This document shows positions 20,061 through 31,349 of a DNA stretch of 64,000 bases, in pieces. A program made the translations under genes and the position numbers. Source of the stretch: Euborellia annulipes (Eukaryota > Arthropoda > Insecta > Dermaptera > Anisolabididae); the NCBI GenBank assembly GCA_023213315.1, contig JAKCPI010005252.1, positions 85,464 to 149,463 on the forward strand, in the 5' to 3' direction. The notes beneath the pieces are model-generated. The model did no database searches. It was not told the DNA's origin and saw only the letters and a program-made list of their open reading frames with translations. Each line of letters starts with the position of its first letter. Within the stretch, counting starts at the first letter, position 1.

Positions 20061-21131
20061 AGGCCCGAAAATAGGCGGGGTATGTTGTTTTTTTTTTTTG
20101 AAGCAAAACCTTAATTTTCAAGCCGAAAGCTAAAATTATTTATTTTTATAAATATTTTTTAAACACTCCCTGAGAGAGAAAGGAAAGAGATGGGATGCAG
20201 GGAGGGGGGCGGAGGGTTCGTGTTCGGTTCATGCCTGAACAAAAGTCTCAAACCAAGTGGTGACAAAAAGGAAGAGCAATTTTTCAACCCCTCTAATTGC
20301 CTGAGGTGCTAACAATGTTTTACCTCTGAGAAGGGGGACCACCAAGGAGCATCAAAAACACCGACATCCATCTAACAATATACTATCGGTTGCAAAAGAA
20401 TGGGAAGGCTAAAATTAATCCTATTATACCGGAAATATCTTTACCAGGGTATTGTGAAATTTTACTTGCTAAAAAAAAAGACAAAACCAAAATTGCCTTT
20501 TTTTAAGTGAAGACACGTACGATATTAAGTGCATTTATAACAGCTTATGAAAATAAATAATTCTTTGATTAATAATTAAAAAGCTCGAAGTTCTAAAAAC
20601 TCAACTTTTACTAAATAATTTAATTACATCGTTCGATATACTAAATAAAAAATTTTAAATTAATATTGCAGAACTACTATAGCACTTTTTTTCAGTTTTG
20701 TTTTATTAGTTGGAAGGGAATAATAAAAAACTTTATTTAGTTACCCTTTGATCCACTAATTCCTCTTTTAATTTCAAACTATTTCGAGTATCAAGTAATT
20801 TGAGACCAGGTGTTAAATATCCAAACGATAACGTCAACTTGCTACTAGAGAGTTGGGGAAATTTTTATTTTAGAGATTGTATAGGTATATAAATTAAATT
20901 AGGAAATGTTTTGTGAAGGGATGACGGAAATTTCCTCCAATAAACGCATCGCTTTTAGATAACAAAGAAAGTTCGTCGTTTACTTGATTATTTAATTATT
21001 ATAAATAAATTTAAATAAAAAGATCACGTATACAGAAATAAAAATCTTGTAAATTCAAAAGAAAAATGTGAATGCGTGATTTCTTATCATTTTAAATGGT
21101 TATCGTATCATTTTGATGTGATGAAGAAGAC
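20061..21131. other. no gene seen
   Basis: Includes a GA/GG-rich patch at 20170-20220 and unremarkable AT-rich sequence. Confidence 0.4.
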
Positions 21132-22085
21132 CAAAAATCTGGTGTGACTGTCCCACAGTACTCAACTTTCTCTTACCATCGGTAATCGAAAGTTGTGTTC
21201 TGTGCTTGTCACACCAGAATTTTTGTGTCGAGATATATTTAGTTTCCGACAGTACGGTACATTCGATTTTAAGATGTAAAATTTGCCCTCGGGGCATGGC
21301 GTAGAGGTTAGCGTGCTAACCTCGTATACCAAACGTCGCGGGTTCGGACCCCAGGCAGTCCGATGATTTTATTTAAGCCAATTGGATACCAAATGGCTTA
21401 AATAAGAATGCCTGGACCCCAATATGTATATTTATCAATAACGGTTATCGTCTAAAGTCTTAAATGGCCTGAGTTGCCGAAAAGACTGTGTGAATGTGTG
21501 TGTGAGTGTGAGTGTGAATGAGAAAAAAGTGTGAATGTTTTTAAAAAAAAAAAAAAAAAAAAAAGATGTAAAATTAATGTGAAAATATTTATATTTTGTT
21601 ACCATGGCAACAATTTCTCCTATCTTTCCTATGAAGTACAAGAGCAAAGTGGTCTTCAGAAGATTTCAATGGCAAAATGAGAATATACATTTTAAAGAGA
21701 ATCTAAGAAATAATTGATTTTTGAATTTTAATAAAAATCGTTGGAGCGAATTTCGAGAAAATCGAAAAAAACTTTAAAAGTACATAAGTAAAGTACTAGT
21801 ACTCTTTGGTCGATTTTGTTCAAAAGCTTCGTCTCACGTCCCATGGGGGGGGGGGATGCCTAACTTAAATATAAAATTTCAACCTCCTAGCTCTTTTCGT
21901 TCTTGAGATATTTTGTTAACAGACAGACAGACAGACCATGTCGCGAAAACCACTTTTTTGGATTCAGGGGACCTCAAAACGTGAAGATCCATCAAAATCT
22001 CGACATCGAATTTTTGACATGAATCCAATACTTTCTCTCTCTATATATACCGGTATTAACATTTATAGAGGTAAGAGAAAGTAAA
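21132..22085 (-). repeat. R1 repeat with nested SINE1
   Basis: Complete minus copy: end hairpin at 21132-21225, CCATGGCAAC block at 21602, ACTAGTACTCTTTGG, a G-run, and end GGTAAGAGAAAGTAAAA at 22083. SINE1 interrupts it at 21284-21562. Confidence 0.85.
21284..21562 (+). mobile_element. SINE1, complete copy
   Basis: A tRNA-derived retroposon flanked by a perfect 13-bp duplication, AAGATGTAAAATT. Head: CTCGGGGCATGGCGTAGAGG (A box) and GGGTTCGGACCCC (B box) as internal RNA polymerase III promoter. Body: a long hairpin, CAGGCA...TTATTTAAGCCA facing TGGCTTAAATAA...TGCCTGG. Tail: TGTGTGAATGTG repeats, then an A-run. Moved by a partner LINE (inferred). Confidence 0.88.
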
Positions 22086-22194
22086 ATGTGTATTGTGAAT
22101 TTTTATCATTTTAAAGGGTTTTCTTATCATTTTGATGTGATAAAAAAAAATTACGGAGAGTTTGCTTGTTGAGTGTTTAACCGAATATTTAGTA

Positions 22195-22270
22195 GGCCTA
22201 GAGAAAGTAAAATCGCAATACTTTCTCTCTCTATATATTTCATATATAGGATAAGAGAAAGTAAAAAATA
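22195..22270 (-). repeat. R1 start fragment
   Basis: GCAATACTTTCTCTCTCTA through ATATATAGGATAAGAGAAAGTAAAA. Only the first 60 bp of R1. Confidence 0.65.
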
Positions 22271-23407
22271 TTTAATCAGAGCCTCCAAGTCTTTTAAAAA
22301 CTTTATCTTTAATAAATATTATATAAAATTTTTTAAAGATATGTGGAGTAAAAAAAAAATTTTTCAGTCTAGTAAATGTATTTCTTGCTTATTCATGGCT
22401 TCCTCCCACATTTCGTTTTTGTTTTTTTTAGTTACGCTCTTTTTTATCGAATATTTTTATATAGAATATATTAATTGATACCTTTAGCATGTGTTTTATT
22501 AAATTATATAGTTTATCAAGTTTACCACAAAGATTCGTTTTTTGCTTCTAAAAACCTTTGGTTATGTATTTTTTAAATAAATTTTAAATACCGCAAACCG
22601 AGCGTTTTTCTCTGGTATTTAAAGATAGTTCATAAAAAGTGTCAAAGACTCGATAGACAGACGGACATAATAGATTTCTTCCCAACAACATTCGTGACGT
22701 CACAATTTGTTTGCAAAATTACTTGCTCGTTTTTTTTATTTACTCTTCATGATTTAATTTTTTTTTTTTCTCATCTGGAAATTATACATTCCTGAACATC
22801 TATCTCTATTAAGATGCCGGTTGATTGGGGGCCGTATGTAGGCCGTATGAATCGTTCGTTCGCCACGACTTGACTGATGTCTGATGATGATGGGGGTGGA
22901 GTGGATAACGTTCCATTAAAATGACTCCGATAAAGGAAAAATATCAGGTCCTGACAAAAAAAAAAAAAAAATAACGAAAACCAACATTGGGAAAAATATT
23001 AATTATTTCGAGTCCAAGTCACGACTGAATTCCAATTACCGTTTCGGTTTGCCTAGCCTACTTCTTTCGGGGCCATGTCAAACCATCTAATTGGGCAGTT
23101 TTGTTCGGCATGTCTGTCTGATCGAATTTCCAATCGCAATTGGATCCAATATGCAACAATAACAACATCAGGTTGTACATCATTATAATCATCATCATCC
23201 AAGTCAAAATAAATATATAGGCTTTCCTTCCATGTATTTAAAATTCTTCCATTCTAATAAATTTTTAAGAATAATTTGGAGTTTCTCTGTAATTTCTTTT
23301 CTTATTTGATTTTTATAAAATTAAAATACATTGTATAGCCTACTACAGTGGTGGCCAAATCGCGGGCAGCATGCTTTGAACATTTTTCCAACCGCGACAT
23401 TACAATA
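22271..23407. other. no gene; one CRE palindrome
   Basis: TGACGTCA at 22695-22702. GC-richer around 22800-22930 and 23030-23120 without coding signal or known repeat. Confidence 0.4.
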
Positions 23408-23421
23408 TATTTATTTTATAT

Positions 23422-23841
23422 GTAAGCGAGGTGAATAGCTGAATCAATATGTAGAAGGATGAGTAAAAAGGCCAAGCAGCTATTATTATTTCTTTATTGG
23501 TATCAAACCCACAGCGACGTTTCGGTCGACTATGCGACCATCTTCATTAGGGTTTAGTCAATAGTAACCCTTTTAAGTTCTTTGATAGACATTTATTTAT
23601 AATTTACGATCTAGTCAAATTTAATATATATTTAATTAATTCTATATTAAATTTGACTGGCGCTGAATGTAATTGTTAAATATCGTAAATTATAAATAAA
23701 TGTCTATCAAAGAACTCAAGAGGGTTACTATTGACTAAACCCTAGTCATGAAGATGGTCGCATAGTCGACCGAAACGTTGCTGTGGATTTGATACCAATA
23801 AATTAATAATAATAGCTGCTTGGCCTTTTTATTCATCCTTT
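23422..23841. mobile_element. palindromic hammerhead-type element
   Basis: A 420-bp insertion with a 14-bp duplication TATTTATTTTATAT (23408-23421, 23842-23855). Arms 23457-23609 and 23690-23838 are inverted copies. Each carries ATGAAGA, T, GGTCG-loop-CGACC, GAAACGT (minus 23516-23547, plus 23748-23779), then TTTGATACCAATAAA and AGCTGCTTGGCC. The left side extends further to a CAGCTAT box. The first core base is A rather than C, so cleavage is unlikely in both arms. Confidence 0.75.
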
Positions 23842-24133
23842 TATTTATTTTATATTTTTCACTCCAAAAAATGTCTATAGTGGGTCTAAATATATCAATA
23901 ATATGAGGATATATAATTTTATAAGCGGCCCGCGGAATGCATTTCCAAAGTGGCAAGATCATTTGGGTTGCCCACCCCTGGCTACTATATAATAGATACA
24001 CCAAAAGTATTTATTGGTATACCGTATATTCCGTTCATTCATATTTCATATTAGGTTTAACAAGACTCTGAGTATGTTTTTTGTTGGTGGGCCAAGGCTG
24101 GAGGTCCTGGGATGTTGAATATATCTATGACTA

Positions 24134-24351
24134 AGATAGGTGAAAAGGAGAAGAAGAAAATTCGCAGCTAGTTGTGTTTCATTATTTTTATTCCCATTAT
24201 GTTGACGTTTCGAACCCGGTTGGGGATGATCCCAACCGGGTTCGAAACGTCAACATAATGGGAATAAAAATAATGAAACACAACTAGCTGCGAATTTTCT
24301 TCTTCTCCTTTTCACCTATCTTAATTGAACTACCAGCTATAAGCCCTACGT
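24134..24351. mobile_element. perfect palindrome, hammerhead-type element
   Basis: Arms 24132-24224 and 24231-24323 are perfect 93-bp inverted copies around GATGAT. A 15-bp duplication ATATATCTATGACTA flanks the insertion (24119-24133, 24352-24366). Arm contents: GAAACGTCAACATAATGGG, AATAAAAATAATG, ACTAGCTGCG. The right end adds ACCAGCTATAAGCC. The ribozyme core is reduced to GGATGATCC, as if deleted at the junction. Confidence 0.85.
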
Positions 24352-24366
24352 ATATATCTATGACTA

Positions 24367-25604
24367 GTTTAGTCCGAATTGAGTTATTTTGAAAGCTAAT
24401 ATCTTATTCAAACCCCAGACCCCGGCACGAGAAGCTAGTGTCTTCTCTCTGATTTAACTTCATATTAGAGAAGTGAAAATTTCATGATAAATTATTAAGT
24501 GTAGACGAAAGTCGCCTTTTTCTTGTTCCCGAGTGACGTCATTTCGCAAGAAATTTGATGGCTTCCGCATATTCCTTCCTCACACGTAGATCTACAGGAT
24601 GGAATGCAGTCGAACTTCTATTTCCGCATGTAATAAGTTTCACTTCACTCAAAATTCACAAAAATTCAAATCTATATACCGCAGCCACAAATACAGCATT
24701 ATATTTGACAATTTTTAGTCACTTAAAAAAAAAACTTTATAATTGGGATTATCAATTTTTCAATTATAAATTAAACCAAAAATGTTTAATACCGAGAGGC
24801 GTTGTAGTCACTACATATTGTTTTAATGCCTTTCTTCTCTTGTAAAGATATAAAAAAAATTTTCAAACAAAAGTTGTTCAAAATTACAACTAGAACAAAT
24901 TTGATATATGGCTATTTTGTTGGTGAAATTAATAGTCAAAGAGATATTTTAAATAAAGTTGCTGAAACATTAACTCGTATTTCTCTTAAGTGTTGATAAC
25001 AAATATCACCCCACTTAAGTTTGTTCTTTTCTCTTTTTTTTTTGTGTGTGTCACTTTGGTTGTTTTACACTACAAAAACAATTTGAAAAAACAACATCAA
25101 GAGGGTCCGAGTCAGCAGGTCACTAGACAGCAGAACTAAATGTTTTTCAGAAATAAAAAGGGAATGCGAAAGCATCCCTTGAGAAGGATGTCCGGATTTG
25201 AGTTTAGGGACCTTTTCAAAAAAAAAAAAAAAGGATTCATTTGCAACGCTTATAATAAATTTTCAAGCAAAAAAATAAAATGCCATCTTTTCTATATATT
25301 TGTTCAAGTGTGTCTAAAATAAATTTGCCGAATCTAATTATGACGACATTCTGATTTATTTATTAGGATTTATTGGGATTTATCAAGTGGAAATATTTTT
25401 AAAAATCAATAACCAGGTGAGGATTAAAAGCGATCTCATAAAATAAAATATCGAATGAAAAAAACAAAAATATTAGCAAATTTTCAGTGGAGAGACCATA
25501 CATCTTTTAAATAATAAGTATTGTATGGAGTCTATATGGCCTAAGATACGGAAAAGATTAATAACAAAAAATAATAATAGGGATCAAGGACACAGAGAGA
25601 GAGA
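24367..25604. other. no gene; one CRE palindrome
   Basis: TGACGTCA at 24534-24541. TTTTCAAACAAAAGTTGTTC near 24860 recurs near 45665, so it is a diverged repeat. Open frames at 24555 and 25140 are unrecognised. Confidence 0.4.
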
Positions 25605-25865
25605 CAAGGGCGGATACAAGGGAGGGTAATTACCCCCCCCCCCCCCGAGATTTAAAAAAAATACTTTTTTTTTCGAAAAAAAATTTATTTTTAATGTAAA
25701 ATTTTAAAAATTAATACTTAAAAATTTGATTTGTATTTATATTCTGGCAAACAAGTACAGAATGCGCCTTTAAATTACCGAAATTAAAAAAAAAATAGTG
25801 TGCTGTGCGACGAGTCACACCAGATTACCCCCTCTCCCAGAGAAACACCTCTGGATCCGCCCTTG
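25605..25865 (-). mobile_element. hAT-type MITE (CAGTGGCGGATCCAG ends)
   Basis: 261 bp, with ends CAAGGGCGGATACAAGG and CTCTGGATCCGCCCTTG and an 8-bp duplication GAGAGAGA. Interior: C-run, TTTTTCGAAAAAAA, and a decayed R1 hairpin half (GTGTGCTGTGCGACGAGTC, ACACCAGATT). Same family at 48699 and 49215. Confidence 0.85.
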
Positions 25866-25873
25866 GAGAGAGA

Positions 25874-27572
25874 TTACAACTTTTAGGCCCGTATTCATTG
25901 ACGAGACTTGTTAAATAAGTCAGGCTCAAGTAAATGCTTGAGTTCACCTTTTAATTCATAGTCACAAACAAGCAATCGCTGGACTCAATGCAGATGAGCA
26001 GCACCTGGCGGAGACTTGAAAAAGTTGTCTCCTAGGTTAATTATTGCATGTTTTTGTTATTCATAGACATGACTTAAGCCAACACTGGTTTCAAATATGT
26101 TTCCATCTTCTATATTCAAATAAGTACCTTCGAAACAGCAACTTTTTTTAAAGTCAGAGGGCTTCAAAACTTGTATTTCCATCAAAATTTTTGATACGAT
26201 CATCTCTTTATATAGGCTATTAACAAATAGATAAGATAAAGTATAAATAGTAGCTTTTCCATCATAGGTTCTGTTCTCACTTATCTATTTAAATTAATTA
26301 TTGCATAGAATTCCAAGTCTAAAAAAAAATAATGAATTATTGCATGCTATATGTCTATCAAACAAGATTATTTTTTTAATTTTCTAATAGGAGGTCTTCT
26401 CCAAAAAAATAGAAAATTATTTATTATTAGGTTGAAATTAGACTTTAATATAGTCATTATTATTATAATTATTGTGAGAAAGAGAAGAATTTTTTGTAAT
26501 TAATCGGAGAAAATTCTTCTCTGTTCTATAAAATGACTAAAAAAAAATTTGTCAATTTAATTAAAATTTCTCACTAGTTAGTCATTTGTTCGATGGCTGA
26601 TTGAGGGTACATTCAAAATAAGTGAGAGACGACCTCACATCTATTAATTAATACAACACTATAATACAGAATATTAACAACGTCTTTGTGCAAATTTAGG
26701 CCTGGATAAATTCATTTTAGGCGAGAACTGCCTGCACCACTCCTCACGGTTGTTTCCAAAATATCAAAAGAATTATTGAAAGTTTAAACTTCACTCCTTT
26801 TCTCATTAAACACTTCTCTTTAAAAAAAAAGAAAAACTAATCGCGATTAATGCAGTAGAAATTTTTTCACAACATTGTCTTTACAGACCTCAATTATAGC
26901 AGTCACTCGATATTCATCTTGGAAGAACCTTCGAAGATGTAAGTCTTTCGTTTTTCTTTCATACAAAGTGAGGTGAGGAGGTCCGAACCTCTCTTCCCTA
27001 ATCCAGTGAAATCCCGAAAAATTATAAAGAGTAATTCATAAATAGAGAGAGACATGGTGTTATAATTTTAAATAATGTTAAAAATTTTATATTCTCTTTG
27101 GAAGGGGGATTGGATCATCTGATTGGATCATCTGAAACCACCCCTCCGAAAAAAATTTTCTGGCTACTGATACAAAGATGAACGATAAAAGAAAGATTCG
27201 TTCCTAGAATCGATAGTTCATCCAAAGTGAAGGTGAAGCGAAAATGGAAAATGGATTTCTAATATATTTTTGTTGTGGTTTTAAAATTGAAAACCACAAA
27301 GCTGGATAAAAACATAAAATTTGAAATGTTGGAGTTGCAAGGATGCAGCCAAGGAGGTTTAAACAAATGAATCATCAATTCCCAATCTAGACTTTTCGGC
27401 GAAATTTTATTCAGTCTTCTTCAGTAGTTTATGGAATTTCCATGTTTATAGGGAACACAAACATAAGTCATTTGGCCAAGTCTGTTTTATAAAAATACAG
27501 CTTCAAGGGCAAAAGCTCTTAGAGAGTTTCGAAGTAAAATTTGGATGTATCAGAACACAAAAAGTGTAAATA
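25874..27572. other. no gene; possible MITE end and hammerhead scrap
   Basis: TTTAGGCCCGTATTCATTGAC at 25882 resembles the end of a Harbinger/ISL2EU-style MITE, but no partner end was found. On the minus strand at 27388-27440, CTGAAGA...GAAAAGTC with a CTA/TAG outer pair is a decayed hammerhead-like order. Confidence 0.35.
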
Positions 27573-27870
27573 TAAGCCACAAGAGAGGCATCGTCCCAGC
27601 ATCCCTATGCTGTTCTGCTCACGACTAACAGAACTAGTCAATTCCAAACTTGCTTTCCTCCCGTGATTGGAACAAGCTCCCTGCGTTCATCTTCCCCAAA
27701 ACCTACAATCTTCTGACTTTCAAGTCTAATCTCAACAGGCATCTTCTCAGTTCCCGCAGTTGAGTTCCCCTTTTATGCTTCTCATTTTGTTTTTAATTTC
27801 TTCCTGGCTGCATGTAACCACTGGTCATTATAGATCTTCGGACCTTATGCACCCATTCCAAAAAAATCCC
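27573..27870 (+). pseudogene. LINE ORF2 C-terminus and 3' end
   Basis: Reading frames give RPSIPMLFCSRLTELVN and, after a one-base shift, SRDWNKLPAFIFPKTYNLLT, then TFKSNLNRHLLSSRS and a stop. This is the C-terminal tail typical of jockey/CR1-type reverse transcriptases ('W N .LP .. I ... FK ..L ..L'). The following 3' untranslated part (27803-27870) recurs with poly(A) at 1246. The reverse transcriptase core is absent, so it is a dead 5'-truncated copy. Confidence 0.65.
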
Positions 27871-27879
27871 TCTTGAGTA

Positions 27880-28557
27880 CATTTCCATCTTTGTTGAGTT
27901 TCCAATGACTTATTGATTATCCAACTAAACGTCTAAACAAATTTTGCTCCTTAACAAAGTATATATCCATCTCTGTTCACTTAAATCCCACCTTAAATTC
28001 CTCTATAATTTCTTATTTTAAATAAATAGAGATTCTATCCAGTCATATCATAGGTATAATTATGAGGAAAGCAAATATGATTGTTACAATGTTTTATTAT
28101 AATCTGTCCAAATGGTCTGTTATTTTAATTTATCTCTCTCTCTTTCTTTCTTTTTTTTTTTTTTATTTTGAAGACAAAAGAAGACAGGTGGATCGGGGAG
28201 TGGCGGGCCAATGTCTTCATCCTGGAATAAGTATAATCATAAGTGAAGAGTGCCTCCTCCCCTCCGGCTCAGTGTTGAATATTTTTAAATAGCCAATGAT
28301 CATCGGGTATCGAAAGCTCGTAAATTTCCTCGAGGTGTCTAACTGTCTGTCTCCCTATTTGCACGTCCCTAGGATTAACAACTATCGATAGCTTACAATT
28401 TGTCCTGAGGAAGATCGAAACGTTTATTTAATTATAGTAATTTAATTTCTTTTTTGCCTCCGATTATTCAAATTTAGATATTACCTGATTTATTATTAAT
28501 AAAATATTTATTTAAAGAGGTTATTTGTGTGGCAGGCGAAGAAATTTTGAAATAAAA
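27880..28557. other. no gene; decayed hammerhead-like core
   Basis: CTGAGGA, AGATC, GAAACGTT at 28409-28431 keeps the core words but lacks a stem I. Nothing else recognised. Confidence 0.35.
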
Positions 28558-29035
28558 GAATCTGGTGTGACTGGCGCACAGCACACAACTTTCTCTTACC
28601 TTCGGTAATCGAAAGTTGTGTTCTGTGCTTGCACATCAGATTTTTCGTGTCGTCATATATTTAGTTTCCGACAGTAGGGAACATTCGAATTTCAAGATGT
28701 AAAATTTATAAGTATGGGAAAATATTTATATTTTGTTACCATGGCAACCATTTCTCCTATCTTTTCTATGGAGTACAAGAGTAAAGTGGTCTTCAGAAGA
28801 TTTCCATGACAAAATGAGAATATACATTTTAAAGAGAATCTAAAAAATAATTGATTTTTGAATTAAAAAAAAAAAATTATTGGAGCGAATTTAGAGAAAA
28901 TCGAAAATAAAAACTGAAAAACTGCATTAGTAAAGTACTAGTACTCTTTGGTCGATTTTGTTCAAAAGCCTCGTGTCAGGTCCCAGGGGGTGCCTAACTT
29001 AAATATAAAATTTCAATCTCCTAGCTCTAGGGACT
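28558..29035 (-). repeat. R1 repeat, 5' truncated
   Basis: End hairpin at 28558-28645, CCATGGCAAC block, ACTAGTACTCTTTGG; stops at AATCTCCTAGCTCTAGGG. Confidence 0.8.
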
Positions 29036-29059
29036 TACACCACTTTCAAAATAAACGAT

Positions 29060-29705
29060 CCATATATGTTAATATAGGCTATATATAGAGAGAAAGTATT
29101 GAACTCATGTCAAAAATTCAATGTCGAGATTTTGATGGATATACACATTTTGAGGTCGGCTGAGTCCAAAAAAGGGATTTTCGCAACCTGTTCTGTCTGT
29201 CTGTCTGTCTGTATCCTATTTTAAGCATGAAGGAATTGAGCTAGGTGGTTGAAATTTTATATTTAAGTTAGACACCATCCCGGAGCGGGAAAATAAGCTT
29301 TTAATCAAAATTGGCCAAAAAATACTACGTAGTACTTTACTGATGTACTTTTTCAGTTTTTTACGATTTTCTCAAAATTCGCTTCAAAGATTTTGTTTAA
29401 AATTCATAAATCAATTATTTTTTATATGCTCTTTAAAATGTATATTCTCATTTTGCTATTGAAATCTTATGAAGCACAATTTACTCTTGTACTTCATAGG
29501 AAACTTAAGAGAAATATGGTAACAAAATATAAATATTTTCCCATACTTATAAATTTTACATCTTGAAAATCGAATGTACCCTACTGTCGGAAACTAAATA
29601 TATGACGACACAAAAAATCTGGTGTGACAAGCTCAGAACACAACTTTCGATTACCGAAGGTAAGAGAAAGTTGTGTGCTGTGCGACCAGTCACACCAGTT
29701 TTTTT
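29060..29705 (+). repeat. R1 repeat, near full length
   Basis: Plus copy from the ATATATAGAGAGAAAGTATTG palindrome to the end hairpin (29617-29700, GAACACAACTTTCGATTACC). It faces away from the minus copy just before it. Confidence 0.82.
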
Positions 29706-30668
29706 TTTTCAAATTTAAAATATACACAAACAAAATGCGCTAGGTATTTTCTTTGTGAAAATTCGGGTATTAGTACTTTATTGATGTAATTTTTTTAGTT
29801 TTTTTAATTTTCTCAAAAAAAAAAAAAAAAAAAAACACCTGCTGGGGCTCGGTCTACCCGGTACTATTTATAATTTACAAATTTTGTATGTAATCTTTGG
29901 TAGCCTTCGGCGAAATAAAAATATCTTAGAAATATAGACAAAACAATAAGAGTTTAAAAAATATTTAATAAATTTTCTTCTATTCATCTAAAACGAAAAA
30001 AAAAAAAAAAAAAATTCAAGAGCTCATTCGACCTCTATATATTCTAAATATTATTTTATTTATTTTTTTTTGTTTAATAAATAAATAAATAAACATGTTA
30101 AGAGATCTTTTTTTTTTTTTTAATTTTGTCTCGGTGTGTGACAAAATATTTCAAGAAAAGTGTTGTCTCCTCGACCAGCTCTTTTTTTTTCTCTCTCTTT
30201 TGATAATAATATCGTCATGACTTGCACGAATCCTTCTGATGTTGTTGCTGTTGTTGTTGTTGCTGCTGCTGAAACATAATTTAACGCATTAGCGACCAAA
30301 TGGGGGAGGTGAGTGGGGGTGGGAGGAATAAAAAGAATAACATAAAGAAGGTGAGAGTGTGGGTTATATAAAACAAACACACACACACACACACACACAC
30401 GAGATGAATTCCTTTAGACAAAGGTTTTAAGGGACGCTTGAGAATGAAACAATAAAATTTATATATGAATGTTATGTAGAATGAAGAAAGAAAGATATTT
30501 AGAAATTCAATTCTCGTCGTCTTTTGCAGAAATATATTTTTACAATTCAAAACATTAGCTGAGAAAATAAATATAACTTAGAGACTATATATAAAATGCG
30601 CTCTATATATTTATTTTTCTGTCTTCTCTTTATTTCTAATTGAAATTATTTCATTCATAATTTTTTTT
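29706..30668. other. no gene; microsatellites
   Basis: A-runs at 29815 and 29996, (TTG/CTG)n at 30241-30273 and (CA)n at 30376-30401. No gene. Confidence 0.5.
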
Positions 30669-31235
30669 ATTACTTTCTCTTACGTATATGTGTAATATAT
30701 AGAGAGAAAGTATTGCGATCATGTCAAAAATTCGATGTCAAGATTTTGATGGATATACATGTTTTGAGGTCCCCTCAGTCCGAAAATTGGTCTCACTATC
30801 TGTGTGTAACGATTGTAAGCTTGAAGAAAATGAGCTACGAGGTTGAAATTTTATATTTAAGTTAGGTACCCGCCCGGACATTCAAAATAAGCTTTTGAAG
30901 AAAATCGGCTAAAAAGTATTAGTACTTTACTGAATTACTTTTTCAGTTGTTTTTGAATTTCTCAAAATTTGCTCTAACAATTTTGATTAAAATTCAAAAA
31001 TCAATTATTTTTTAAATTCTCTTTAAAAAGTATATCAGTAAATTTTTCGGGAATATCGTTTGAAGTACACTTTACTGATGTACTTTTTCAGTTTTTTTTT
31101 TTCATTTTTTCAAAATTGGCAGTAACGATTTTGATTGAAATTCATAAATCATTTATTTTTAGATCCTCTTTAAAATGTATATTCTCCTTTTGCCTTAAAA
31201 ACTGTTTGACGCACACTTTACTGATGTAGTATTTC
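30669..31235 (+). repeat. R1b variant copy
   Basis: TTACTTTCTCTTACGTATATG start, GCGATCATGTCAAAAATTCG, the core AGTATTAGTACTTTACTG, then two AAATTGATTTT-type blocks with CAGTAAATTTTTCGG. The end hairpin is missing. Confidence 0.75.
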
Positions 31236-31279
31236 AGATTTCTTATCCCAGAAGGAAACTGAGCGATGCTAATAATTTT

Positions 31280-31345
31280 TTGCGGCAAGTGGATTCGAAC
31301 CCGAGTTCTGCCGATTATTTATAAATCCCACTTAGTCACTTGCCT
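31280..31345 (-). repeat. tRNA-like pseudogene or SINE head
   Basis: The reverse complement GGCAAGTGACTAAGTGGG ... CTCGGGTTCGAATCCACTTGCC has an A-box-like and a B-box element and a 7-bp GGCAAGT/ACTTGCC closing stem. The T-stem would overlap the acceptor stem, so it is not a normal tRNA. Confidence 0.4.
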
Positions 31346-31349
31346 GTTC

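Noticed and set aside
25882..26110. Complete Harbinger/ISL2EU-type MITE
   Set aside because: Only one plausible end (TTTAGGCCCGTATTCA) was found; the partner end and duplication could not be located.
28409..28431. Hammerhead at CTGAGGA...GAAACGTT
   Set aside because: Stem II would be about two pairs and no stem I forms. Treated as a decayed scrap.
31280..31345. Functional tRNA (Leu/Ser-like)
   Set aside because: T-stem and acceptor stem compete for the same bases, and no plausible anticodon arm forms.
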